DNA from: Malachius bipustulatus
Taxonomy: Eukaryota > Arthropoda > Insecta > Coleoptera > Melyridae
DNA: 64,000 bases
Reading direction: 5' to 3'
Assembly (NCBI GenBank): GCA_910589415.1
Contig: OU342630.1
Coordinates: forward strand, 89,276,186 to 89,340,185
Both the position numbers and the translations under genes were made by a program. The notes under the pieces are model-generated. The model was given only the letters and a program-made list of their open reading frames with translations. It was not told the DNA's origin and made no database searches. Shown one piece after another: positions 45,325 through 57,647 of the stretch (its first letter is position 1; each line of letters starts with the position of its first letter).

Positions 45325-48300
45325 AGTAATATAATTTTATGCTCCTATGCTCATTCGGTCTTACCTGTTGTTTTATAGAAATTTTGTTGAGTGTAACATG
45401 GACCAAGATCAAGCACGTATTTATACCTGTGGAGTTCAAACTTCATTTCTGGTTATTGGAAACAGGCTGGCGTTGATTAATATTTCTTAAAAAATGCATG
45501 CTGGAGTACTTACTCCTTATTAATATTAAAGCGCTACTCTCGGCTGCAGCCAAAAAACTTTGCAGAAAAAAAAAAGATTTGCAGATTACTTACTACTTTT
45601 TGTTTGCTTTTTACTTTTTACTTTACTTTTTTTTACTACTTTTACTTGGTACTTTTTAGTAGTCTTTCAATTGGTCGATGGTGCTTTCTAAGCTAGAGGT
45701 ATTTCATACAAGCACGCAAGTAGCTTCGCTTGATAGATCTCTATGCGCGACTGCCGTTGGTACAAATTCGGCATCTTATTATTATTGTACAGGATCTTTC
45801 TGACACGCTAATACCACCCTATTTCAGGACTTGATTCCTCAACACATATCCGCAACGGCTTTAATTTTACGCTACAGGGTGTTAAATTTTTGTTTTTTTT
45901 TAGAGTTATATCTATTTTATTATCTATGAAAGTAGTTTAGATATTTCTTCAGTTTTGGTATGTGTTCATAGAATATAATACCACATAATATTTTACTTAG
46001 AAACGTTATTCTATTGCTCCACCAGTAGCGTCCCTGCAAACATTCCCTCTTGACACGTTTCTTTCGTCGGAATTCTTGTCTATTTTTATTAAAACAATTA
46101 AATTAAAATTTATTAATTTAACAGTATTATCGAATTTGAAAACAGCCTTTGGTTGTGGCTTCAAACACAGCCATTACCCCGGTCGAGAATTGAAAGGTCC
46201 TAGAAAGAGAGCCAACATCACCTCACCACCTAAACCGTTTCAGAACACTCTATATCAAAACTTTAAATTTTTAATAATTTTATAAGAGTTTAGATTAAAA
46301 TATTCAGTAGGTAAGGTACGTTTATGTTCGAATATCCAAATCCAAGTCATCTAGACGGGTTTTACCATCATACAAGTAAATAAAAGATAAGTATCGTCAC
46401 ATTTGCGCAGCTATAAACATTTAATACAAACAAAAAAGCAAACTTTTTAAAATTCAAAAAGGGTGTCAGAAAATGGAGAAAAAAACTACCATCCTCTAGA
46501 GCTCAAGTAATTATTATTGGAGATGTCAAAAGTTTTCAGTAGAAAATACAATTCTGTCGTCAAACATTGATTCTGAACAGCAAGGACAAAAAAAAATTAG
46601 ACACCGGGCAATCCATTGGGTGACGTAATTTTTAAAGCAAGATTCCGCTTTTCTAAAGCATCGATCTTCAAATGCTAGAAAAGTTTTGCAATGTAACTGA
46701 ACCTATCCCCATTTTCCATGCTCCCCAAGTAATAAATATGGACAGAAATATAGTAATATGTAATAATTATTAATGGTTGTTAATTAAATACAACTAAATA
46801 AGTGTTTCTGTTCAATTGTTCAAGCAAATCACTTATTTCACTGATTTTTTTCCTTCTTGAGTGTTATTTTTTGTTATTGTTTCATTTAATTGATTTTTTA
46901 ATTATTGATTGAGAAGATATTGAGAAGATTTTGAGGTGACAGACAAGACAGTCCACTGGACTACAAAAATTTTGAGTTTCTTCTAATATCTTGATACTTA
47001 TGTTTTCACATTGTAAACCGATTTGAACAGTGATTAGCTCATTGTTATTTGCAAAGACAATAATAAAAATGTACCAGCATGGAAAAAATTTGACATTTTT
47101 GTTTAACGTTAAAGTGTATAACTATGTACCTACTTAGGCTGCATTCAAATATGGACATCTAAAATAAATGCGGGCAGGTAAATATTGATTTTCAAGCCTT
47201 TGTTTGAGTTTTAGTTATAAATTGGACTCAATAAAAAATATCCGAGGCATTAGAATTTAAAGCATGTTCTAAATTCACTGATTTGAACATAGTAAATAAA
47301 TTCAGGAGGAGGGGGCAGTCGTTGACTTAGACCTTGTAGGATTTCATCTAAAATTGACGTGTATCAAAATTTTGTTTTTCAATTTGCGCGATAATTGGGC
47401 CCTGTTACACAAACGTAATTAAAAATCTGTCAGATAATAATTACTGATTTTAAAATGGCCTGTATTACCAAAATATTGGTCTGATTTTGCTGAAAATAAA
47501 TTCTACACCCTTTTAGAAGAGCTAATTACCCATAAAATATAAAAGATCATTATGCACAGTGTCCGTTTTTCGAAGCTAACCATGGGTATCTCGCTGATCA
47601 CACAAGATCGGTTAAATTAAAAGAAAGTTGAGCTTTTTTTGTGATCAATAATCTTGAAAAAAATTCAACTTTTCATTTCTAGTTTTTGAGTTATCGCGAA
47701 AAATAGAGAATTTGTAATTTTTGTTTTTATGCTCGAATTCAAAAACTGTTGAACTTCAACATGGGAGCTTTTTTGATGTGGAATCCAAATTTGTCATGAT
47801 TTTTTTATATAGCTTTGAAAACTACCGAAATACGGTATTAAACCTTTGATTTTCTTATGGACGCCATTTTGACTTTTCATATTTTTGTGTGAATTTTTTT
47901 TTATCATAACTACGTATCACATGTTGATGTTGACTCCATGTTTTCGATCAAAATTTCAATATAATTGGTTTCCGAAGACTGTTTTGCAATAAAACAATAA
48001 TTTAACACCGCCTAGGAGGTTCTACTATCAGTGAAACGGAAATTATGCATTTAAAAAAAGCAAAATTACAAAATAAATCCTAGAGATGCTGACGTAACTG
48101 GGCACGTTTTGTTAAATAAAATCGCTCGTCTCACGTGATCTCTTGGTATTTGCCTTATAGTTCCTCAAAATTTACAGGTACAGATTTGTATACTTTATTT
48201 TTTATTGTACCCCATAGCAATTATTCCAGTGAGAACCAATCCGGTGATATTGCTGGCCAAAGAACATCTCCGTTATTTGCTATCACTTTTAAAGTTATTT

Positions 48301-51300
48301 TAAAGTTATTATCAAATTGGCGGACTGATTCACACCTCGGATCTGGTCGCCATTTTGAGTTTAAACTACGAGTGACCTCTCCTAACGGGTAGAATAAGAA
48401 AGATCGACAACTGAATTTTTCCTAGGTGAAAAGTACGCCATGTTTCCATCCTCGCACAAGATGCTGGGGTGGCCGCTATTGAACATAAAAAGATGAAACC
48501 ATTTTCTCGGTACATATCGCTTTTGTTCGTGAATAATTATCACAAAAATTGTTGAAGAAAAATTGTCTTTGGAATCAAACTTTCTTATTACAAATTAAGT
48601 TACAAATTTCTGATTCAAATTCTCTTGAGCGTTGTAGTTATTTTTTCGCTTGTATGAAAATGATGTATAATTTATCGCAGTGAATGTTGATCAAAGTCAT
48701 CCAAGTTCGTTTTTGTTACCAATTTAGTTCTTTTTTTTTACCAGAAGAACATAAGTTTTACCATCGATGATTTTTCTAGATTACCTAACTATCTTATGAA
48801 CAGTACTTTCAGTAATACCACACCTGTTGCAGCAGCAACTCGTTTTTGCACTTGATTAGTTGGGAGAATAGGACCATCACCATTATATTCATCAAGAGAT
48901 TATACGCTATTATTAATTTCCCGACTTCAGCCGTAAAGCGTTTAATTAGTAGCTTTGCTACCAAAATTAGCCATTTTAAAAGTATTCAACAGATTTCGCA
49001 ATTAATTATACGATACACAATTCTCTCAGTCTCAAATTCTAGGCAATGACAACAATATTAGATATACAAATATGTCCGAATTCACAAAGCATTATGACCA
49101 CGTAATATTTCTAAAATAATTAAATAAATGAGATGGAGATATACAAACTTATATGCATTAGAATGAGATGAGTGGATTTGATTACGTAATTATTTAGGAA
49201 ACTATCGTTTGTGAATCCGGGCGATTGAATATGAACAAGAAACCGGTTGAATTTCTAACAAAAGCTTTAATACGCAATCTTATACGTATATTTTTATACG
49301 TAAAATACGCAACTAGCAATGTCAAATGTTATTACATTTTACAAAATTGATTACACAATGTTCTAAAACTGTTTAGATGGTGGGGCGGTGGGGTGATCTT
49401 CGCTATCTTTCTATGACCTCTCACTCCTTTAACAACCGCTAAGATAATCTTATCGATCTGTATATTTTCAGTGTTTTGTTTATCATCAATTAAAGAAGGA
49501 AAATATGGAGAATAATGAAATATTTTGATTCAATTTACTTTTTTGTTAGTTTGTTTTCAGAATCAATAAATACATTATTTACCTACGGATCTCATGTGCC
49601 TTCTAAACGTATATTTTAGTTTTTTTTTCTGGCAAAACTCCGTGCATAAAAGTAAATTTGCTTCAAGAGTGTGATTAGAGTTTTTGTTTAGTATAGCTAT
49701 ACACGATTCCATAAGAGTTAAAATTCCTTGATAAACATGTTTATTTTGAAAGGTTAGACAAACGCATTATATAGCAAATGAAGTATTGATTATGAAAATA
49801 CATTTTCTGCATGAGGAAGTAAATTCTTGAAAATGAAGCAAATACGAAGCCAAAGCCGGACATTCTGCTTTCGATCCAATAATAGACGGGAAAATGAGTT
49901 TTTTTTATTCTTTATTTTTTTAATACTTTATTTTTTTTATTTTTAATTCTTTAATAATTATTTACCATCTTAAAAAATAATTGTTACTTGTAAATTCACC
50001 AGAATACTACTTGTAACCCGATTAAAACACATCGCAGTTTTCAATATACCTAGTGCAAGAAAACTTCTGTAAGTGTTCTACCTACAGGTAGATATATCTA
50101 GAAAGATATCGTGAGAGAATCATATCTAATAATTTGTATTTTTGTAATCCATAACATGCAAGATGGACGAAAACTTTTTATAAAAGTTTCAAATATCGGA
50201 ACAAATGAGAACATGAAAAAACTTCAAGTCAGAGATTGAATCGGTGATATTGTCAAAAATCAGAGTCTTTACTTTTATTTCCGGTCTTACCGATTCACTT
50301 TCAGACAGATTTTTTTTCAAAAGCCTGCCTAAATTGTATATAATTTTATTTGCTCACGCACCATTAAATATCAGGTATCTACTTACTTAGGGGCATAGAT
50401 CCCACACTTATAATACGAAAACAAGAATTTTAACGTGAAAATTCTACTGGCTTAAATGAAGAATAATTTATTAATGATGCCACTTTAAACAATTATTGTT
50501 TTTCCTCTTTGAAAAAATATTTTGCCCTTCGTAGTGTAAGGGATTACATTTTAAACCGTTTACTTGGAAGTTAAAATCCGGTAAGCAGCTTATGAATTTA
50601 TTAACTACTCTATACGTAAAGATTGGCAAGAGACCTAAAACCGAGAAATTTATGAAGATAGGTATTCAAAAATACATAGAAGCTGTTGATGAGAGTTGTG
50701 AATTTATTCCGCATTTTGTTTATTAAAATACCAAAGCAGAATAATTTATTGATGTGAGAAAATATTTCTACAATTATAAATATAGCTTTTCTATTTTTAC
50801 TATGGTTATATTACCCTTTTAACGATAATAAATTCTATATTTAAAGCTCTCTCATTCATTTTATGTTTCATAATAATAATAATAATAATAGTATCAGAGT
50901 AACAATTATTATTCAATACCTATGCAATAATAACTTATTTATGCTAAGTAACTTTGAAATTTGAAATAATAACTTCCTATTTTTCTGCGAGCGTATTCAG
51001 TGAAAAAACATGCGCAAAAATTATTTCAGATAAATCTTACGCATTTTTTGTCTCCAAATACGAATTCCTAATAAGAAATTGGGGTGGCTGTTTAAAATTT
51101 CAAAGTTGATTCAAACCCCCCACTCCCCAGAAAGATGTGAGGAATGCATGGCGTTTACATATGATTAAAAAAAAGTTCATGCTTTTCGAATGTTTTTTTT
51201 TTTGTGTGGTTCATGGACATGCAATAAAGTGGTTCTTGTTCTTTATTTCAAAAACGAAGCAAGATACGAAAAAAAAATTCTAGCATAAAGTTGTACTTGT

Positions 51301-52118
51301 TGATGTCAATTATTGCTTACCCTGACAAAAAAAGCCATTAGGTACTTTTTTAAGTTTTTTTTTTTCAAAATACCTAATATTCATTGAGGTGTTCCCCTGG
51401 GCGCCACTGAACTTATCAATTTATTTGTAGTTATATAGGGCTAAATTAGCCTTTTACTACAGAAAATTAAACTGCCAAATTACAACAATATTGGGTAAAG
51501 TACATTTAAGATATTTGAATAAGACCATTTTTTAATAAAAATGTAGCATCCTCTATCTTAGAAAATATGCATTTTCTCAGACTCCGGATCAATTTTTTTA
51601 TGAACCCCCTGAAGTTTGGCCCCATAATCAATTAACACCCTGTACATTAGACATAAAGTATAGGTCAGTAATATCTACATCTAGTAGCATGAACCATTTT
51701 CGAGATTCAGCTATTTAGAAAATGTGTAACTGACTTTTAGAATTATTTTCTAAGTCGAATTCTCTAAATAACTCCGAAAATAAATTAAGCCATCCGGATA
51801 TAATGTATGATAAATATACCTACATAATTAAAATTGTTGGCATATATGTATGCAAAAAATGATTCTGCTTTTAATCACAACGATGAATGAAAATTTCTTG
51901 CGGAGGTTTAAGAAATATCTTAATAATTGGAAAACAACTTGGATTTCAAAGAAAATGTAATCTTGAGGGCTCAATGTGAAGTTCGTATGGTCGATACACC
52001 CACAGTTAGCTTGAAAATCACGTACCTAATTAATTGTTGAATCCACTCAGAGCACTCTTGTATGAAAATTTCATTGTTATAATCTATATAGTAATTATAA
52101 TTAACTATATCACTATAA
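45325..52118. other. AT-rich repeat-derived DNA without supported genes
   Basis: Contents: a T/A-rich low-complexity run (45585-45660), ACAGGGTGTTAAAT at 45875, a copy of the window-start repeat at 49156-49220, an (AAT)n run at 50870-50892 and a CACCCTGTACAT motif near 51638. Segments such as 47560-47990 resemble old non-coding element interiors seen elsewhere in the window (TTTTCTTATGG.C.CCAT also at 21688 and 56812). Short frames at 46076, 48135 and 48846 carry no recognisable domain. Confidence 0.4.
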
Positions 52119-52285
52119 CATTAGTATGGGAATTGTGTAAAGTAACTGACAGTTCTAAAAATCAATTTCGGAGAAGCGGCAAGCGGAAACTTTTTCATGC
52201 AACGAAAGTTTCTGCTTGCCGCTTCTCTGAAATTACTTTTTTGAATGTGTCAGTTACTGTACACAATTTTCGTACCGATGTATAG
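52119..52285. repeat. Palindrome P1, ~167 bp MITE-like
   Basis: The outer arms (GAATTGTGTAAAGTAACTGAC and complement) and the inner arms (GAGAAGCGGCAAGCGGAAACTTT and complement) flank a short centre, TTCATGCAACG. It is the most regular of the cluster. Confidence 0.85.
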
Positions 52286-52306
52286 AAAAAGCGAAATTAC
52301 TGCGTA

Positions 52307-52443
52307 TAATAGTATATTATTTTATACGGAGGGAAAGTGACACTTTTCATGGCGCGCTCGTGTTTATCAGCCGAACGAAGTGAGGCTGATAATAGAGAGC
52401 AAGCCATGAAAAGTCACTTTTCCTCCAAATAAAATATACTATT
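52307..52443. repeat. Palindrome P2 with AAAGTGA stem
   Basis: The outer arms AATAGTATATTATTTTATA pair with the complement. They continue through GGAGG-AAAGTGA-CTTTTCATGGC and close on TATCAGCC..GGCTGATA around CGAACGAAGTGA. About 80% of positions pair. Confidence 0.85.
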
Positions 52444-53154
52444 TTTTCTTCAAACGTGGGCAAATTTAAGCCAGAACATCATTTTTAATTGAAGGAAAGC
52501 GACTTTTCAAAAGGTTATAATAAGTAGGTGAGTATGGAGTATGGGCTGCTTCTATAGAAACGCGGCGCTGTCAAATTGACACTGTCATCAACGTCAGTGA
52601 ACATCGAGAAATTATTATTGAAATTATTAAAGAAAAATAATAAAATAATAATTATGTAACTAAACTACTAATCATCGCAAAATCAACTGTGCACTAATAC
52701 CTACCTAATAATAAAAATATAAGATGTTGGATTCCTTTATGTACCTAGGTATATGGTTATAATTATTATCCTTGTGTTCAATATTCAAATTTCAATACGG
52801 AATAATAATTATTTTTGTTTACCTCGCAATAACCCAACTTTTTTTCTGACGTTTGAGCCGACTGAGCCGAGCACGAGCTCGACTCGACTGAAGTCGACTG
52901 TCGACCGTCCGGCTTCGGGTATAATTATGACGTTTCACAGAATTACTTCGTTTCGGTGTAGATTTTCCAAAGATTATGTTTGATTAATACCAAATTCCTT
53001 TTAACTTTATTAGATAATAATAAACTAGAGAGTTTTCATATCTTAGGTTAAATTTTATTGATGAATATACGGGCCTACATTAATAAAATTTCAATAGTTG
53101 ATTCTTAATATAATAGGTAAGCTATGTGTGTGTATGTTCATGTTGCTATGGCAC

Positions 53155-53219
53155 CACTTTAGCTCCGGCGGAGGTAAAGTGTTGCTTGGCAACACTTTAG
53201 CTCCGGCGGAGGAAAAGTG
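53155..53219. repeat. Two tandem 27 bp palindromes P3a/P3b
   Basis: CACTTTAGCTCCGGCGGAGG(T/A)AAAGTG occurs twice, 38 bases apart, joined by TTGCTTGGCAA. Each is a palindrome built as CACTTT..CTCCGGCGGAG..AAAGTG. It is the simplest statement of the stem and core seen in the neighbours. Confidence 0.9.
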
Positions 53220-53280
53220 AAACTTTGAGACCGGCTACTGAGTCGAGTAATGTCTGGTTTACTGACGTTTGAAGAAAATA

Positions 53281-53412
53281 GTTATTTATTATACAAGAGA
53301 AAAAAGTGATAGATTTTAGCTTGAGATGTGATTTCGTCCCCGACGCGTTTAGCGGAGGGGACAAACACATCGAGAGCTAACATCGCACTTTTTTCTTGTG
53401 TGTAATATACAA
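53281..53412. repeat. Palindrome P4
   Basis: The arms ACAAGAGAAAAAAGTG and CACTTTTTTCTTGTGT are followed inward by TTTTAGCTTGAGATGTG and its partner. The centre is GTCCCCGACGCGTTTAGCGGAGGGGAC. Confidence 0.85.
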
Positions 53413-53929
53413 TTTTTTTCTGCGAGAAGAAATATCAGTGTTAGAATGTCGAAAAACGTAGTTAGATAACTGAAAATTATGTCGGAAAAATGATTTACCT
53501 TAAACTTGGATTTTCAAACTGTCTTTTATCGTAATTGACGTTGCCTGGGTAACGAAACGATTTAATTATTACATAAACGTCATATTAATGTAATTAAAAT
53601 TGAAGACAGTTTTGCAAAGATTGCAAGTTTGTTTTCGATGAGTGAATTTAATAATATGGATAGTGATTATTATGAAAATTCCCTTAATAATTGCCATTTG
53701 GATAATAAGGTAACTTTCCTTTACGTATATTTGATATAAATTTAATGATATCTGAGTGTTAATAGTAGCTATACCTAAGCCGCCATTTCGGGGAAATAAG
53801 TACTCATTTATTTCCCTGCTAATTCATTTATTTCCCCGATAAGATGCAGCTCATATAATGAGGCATTTTTCTACCTGTCAACGGGGAAAAAAGGTCAAAC
53901 TTATAGCCCGTCGCAGAAAAAATAGTTAT

Positions 53930-54060
53930 TTACATTACAAACTACGAAAGTTCACTTTTAGGTGCGAGGAGTATTTGAATGGCCGAGGCGAAGCGTAGCG
54001 TAGCCGAGGATATTTAAAAAGTCCGAGCACCTGAAAGAGCTTTCGTAGCGTGTAATGTAT
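53930..54060. repeat. Palindrome P5
   Basis: The arms TACATTACAAACTACGAAAG pair with CTTTCGTAGCGTGTAATGTA. The inner part is AGGTGCGAGGA..TCCGAGCACCT and the centre GGCCGAGGCGAAGCGTAGC. Confidence 0.85.
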
Positions 54061-54300
54061 TAAACTTTTCATTCTCCCCTTGCCATATTGAACCACGGAT
54101 TAAGAAGAAATGAGTAAAATAATACGATTCAGTGATAACAATGGAATTATTATAAGGTGCCATGTTTTTAACATTACCATAGTAACGATAGTTTTAAGTT
54201 ATTAATTTATGACACTGTCAAGTTTAAAACTCTGTACCGCTATAATTTCAGAATCTTTGATCGTAGTTTAGTTCAAAATGAATTTCATTCAAGAAGCTGC

Positions 54301-54371
54301 AAATTCCAGTAAATCTTTCGGAACATACAATAATAATTATTTGTATGTTCCAGAAAGATTTACTGGAATTT
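54301..54371. repeat. 71 bp tight hairpin (30 bp stem)
   Basis: AAATTCCAGTAAATCTTTC.GGAACATACAA pairs with its complement across a 10-base loop, with one mismatch. The size and loop resemble a small-RNA precursor, but it may equally be a minimal MITE. Confidence 0.85.
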
Positions 54372-54447
54372 TTATTGTAGTTTTACATTTAATTTTCCAT
54401 CTAAATAAACGTTAATCAAACTGACATTTCTACTTTTTTGTCCAGGC

Positions 54448-54552
54448 CACGAAAGTTTTTCATAGCTAGCAACCACCTAGCAACCTATCACCTAGGATGT
54501 TTTACTTTCGCTTTCGGTCGCCTTATCAAGACAGAAAGTTACACTTTCGTAA
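54448..54552. repeat. Palindrome P6, diverged
   Basis: The outer arms CACGAAAGT..ACTTTCGT are clear. The inner part is weaker, with CTTTCGCTTTCGG near the centre. It is a decayed member of the same structural class. Confidence 0.5.
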
Positions 54553-54956
54553 AGGGGAGAATGAAAATAAATTAAAACATCAACTCGATTTTTCCATGCA
54601 TTATGTATTAATTTTCAAACTATTCAAAAAGAAACAAGGCAAAATGAAGAAGGGAGGCAAAACATAATATACCTAAGTTATAACTTGTTATGTTATTCTA
54701 GTCTCACATTTATCATTTAAAAGTCATATTTCATAAAAAAGTCAAATGAGTTTTCACAGAATACAAAAGGTACACTCAAAGGTCAGTTGGGAAACTATAA
54801 TAAATGTTGTAAAATAGAGAAGGTATGATGGACAATTTATAATTCCAGAAAATATTTACAGTTTCAAGAATTCATATTTTATGTGAGAAAGAAGTGGTTA
54901 TTCGCACTTTTGCCACTAAGGAAGCGAAACCAGTTAGGGATCTGGTCGAGCTTGTA

Positions 54957-55595
54957 CCGGGTGTCCCAACACTAGTGTCCACCCCCTAAATTGAGCTTAA
55001 TTTTAAAGATAAAAAATTGAAACTTTGAGGATTTAAGTACTTGATATAGGACCACGGAATGGTATAATTAGTTTTATTAAAAAACATTTTTAATATCTTT
55101 CTAATAATCACCTTTTTCATGACTCCATACTACGACACTGTCCAGTGCAGGTTCAGTGTGCCGGCTAGCCCAGCAAGAGCCGTCCTCCTATTTATTTGGG
55201 CCTTATTTACTTTGTCATAAAACTTATTGCACCTAGCGTTTTCAGATCATATTGATTATATTGTTCAGATTATATTGTCTACCTGTCATTGCTATATAAT
55301 TATATTTTATTTAATTAAAACCTTATAATTAGTTTTTTAACATTTCTTTCAAGTGATATTGATTTTATTAATCGCTTTCTACGTATGTATTGAAAAAAAA
55401 TCAATTTTTTTTTTCGACAATTTACCACCATCTTACAGTTTTTTATCGCTGGCGCCCGAACTAATTTTTTTTTAATGAAACTGATTATGCCATTCCGTGG
55501 TCCTATATCAAGTACACAAATCCTCAAAGTTTAAATTTTTTATCTTTAAAATTAAGCTCGATTTAGGGGGTGGACACTAGTGTTGGGACACCCGG
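54957..55595. mobile_element. 639 bp fold-back element, CCGGGTGTCCCAAC ends, TA target
   Basis: Arms of ~130 bases (54957-55085 and ~55465-55595) are inverted copies. TA stands on both sides. The interior is non-coding and AT-rich with a CCGGCTAGCC patch. The minus frame at 55315-55527 is arm sequence. Confidence 0.9.
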
Positions 55596-55724
55596 TACAA
55601 TCATGCTCGTTTAATAAACCAGCAAAAATCACTTAGGTAAGTTATGTGAAAATAATATCTTGTAGCTTTCATTTTTAGAGAAAAATTGTAGGTAATAGTT
55701 ATTTACGTACAAAGGGCGTTACAA

Positions 55725-55819
55725 AGATGATAATGCCTGGAGGTCGACGTGATCCAGTCGGAGGGCTTTTGTCCCGAGGAAAGGTTTCCGACCGATGGGC
55801 ATTATGATTCAGTAACACC
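55725..55819. repeat. Palindrome P7
   Basis: GGCGTTAC..GATAATGCC pairs with GGGCATTATGATTCAGTAACACC. The core GTCGGAGGGCTTTTGTCCCGAGG resembles the GC-rich cores of P3-P5. Confidence 0.8.
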
Positions 55820-56880
55820 AGTGGTGCATACAAGACTTTATTTTTTAATTACTTCGCGACAATGAAACTAAATGCTATGATTTTTTTTTCATAATTATTG
55901 AATACTTAGGGATTCTAGGATATCTAGTAATTTTCGCGTTGCTAAAGGCAAGCTGCTTGTTGTGTATTTGTCATCAGAATAATTCGGGACGTTATAAAGG
56001 ATTATTATGGATATAACACAGTTACCCCCTGGTGGTTATGCAGTGGTTTATGAACCTCGTATCCTAGGCAATATTGACATTTAATGAGTATAACTGAAAA
56101 ACAAAGAAAAATAACAAGCAATAATGATAATATATAATATATTACATCATAAAATAAATATAATATCAATATATGTAGTAGGTAAATATATGTATAATAA
56201 TAATGATATAATATGTTTTATTAGTCGTTTATTCTTTATAAAAAAAAAGTGGGGATGGCAATTTTCACATTTCAAAGCACCTTACATTTAAGACGGCTCA
56301 AGATATAGGAAAAAGGATTCTTGATTGACTGTTGATTTTTAGGTTTCTAGGTATTAAAAGGATAAAAAAGAGATCTTGCTGTATCATCGCACATTGTATG
56401 CCTAGTGCTGGTGTGCCTGATAGATAATTTCAATGGACCGAAAAGGTAAAGCCAACAAACTAAAATTAATAATTACTTTTGAAACTTGCTAATTGCATGC
56501 CATTTCCAGTAGTCATATTGGAAACCGTAATAGACACAGAGTCGGTTACACTAACAGAAAATTGCTATATTTTCGTCTTAATATGTTGATGAAAACAGAT
56601 CTGAAATATGATGCTGTTAGTTCAATCAATAATCGCAAAAAAATCAAATTGTCGAGTTTTTCTTTTTGGTCACACTTTAACTCTTTTGTTTATGGAAATA
56701 TTTTCCTGAAATTTTAGTTTATCAGAGTCAAAGGACTACTTTTCCTAAACAGCGTCATTAGTTTTTATTTTTTTTTTGTTTCGTTTTTGTCAACTTTGTC
56801 AACTTTTTTTTTTCTTATGGACACCATATTGAATTTTCATTTTATAATAGGCAAAAATTCACAAATCTAACGGTATACCG
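55820..56880. other. AT-rich intergenic DNA
   Basis: TAATA-rich simple sequence (56080-56220) and an unremarkable 74-codon frame (56493-56717). Nothing is assigned. Confidence 0.4.
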
Positions 56881-56916
56881 CACTTGCATAAAATGACAGA
56901 TTTTATTTAATCTACT

Positions 56917-57475
56917 TTTATCTACGAGTGATTCATAAAATGCACTTTTATACACGTTTCTTAGTTTATAAAATGTATGATTATCATGAAGAGTGCATAA
57001 AGTAAAAGCGAGTGAAATAAAGTGTGGTAGCGGTTCTTTATTTAACGCTTACCATAATCTGACACGTCACTTAAAGCCGGCCAACGAAACAGTACAAGTT
57101 TTAGTGAGTGGCTCGAGCGCAAGTGTACCGAGTCCTCTACCAGATGCTCCCTAAAGCTTGTTGACACTATGCACCTACTACCTACTAGTACTAGAGAAAC
57201 GTCATAGTTCATTCGCAGATCGGCAGATCTATAAATGTACAATTATTATTTTGTGTTTTGTATCGTTTAATTACCTAAAATGGAATCCATTGTAGATGCC
57301 ACACCTTTATGAACTGACGTGATGAAAAAGGCATAAATGGCTTCAACGAAACACAACACTTATATGAATACATTAAAAGTGTTTTGTTTTTAATTATGAC
57401 TTCGTTCTAATTTAAGTCACTTGTAGATAAAAAATTTTATGCAGCATATGCATAAGATGCCTTTTTTCACTTCTG
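56917..57475. repeat. Repeat family A, copy 3
   Basis: The left TIR TTTATCTACGAGTGATTCAT and the right TCACTTGTAGATAAAA (57417) bound text that matches copies 1 and 2. The terminal hairpin is cut short after CATAAGATGCC (57460). CACTTGCATAAAAT at 56881 and its complement at 57634-57647 enclose the copy and may be the ends of a host MITE. The 66-codon minus frame inside is not a gene. Confidence 0.75.
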
Positions 57476-57647
57476 TTAAAGTATTAGTTTTACAATTTTA
57501 CCATTTTTGTATTAATATTCAAGTTCCAGAATACTGCTACTAATAACATTTAAGACACATAGGTAATAGATTAGTTTGAATAAAAAAATACTAGGCAACT
57601 AAATAAAACTAGATGACTCAATGAGATCTACAATTTTATGCAAGTGT

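Noticed and set aside
46047..46080. CGACGAAAGAAACGTGTC on the minus strand as a hammerhead
   Set aside because: Two extra bases interrupt the core and the CUGANGA box is absent.
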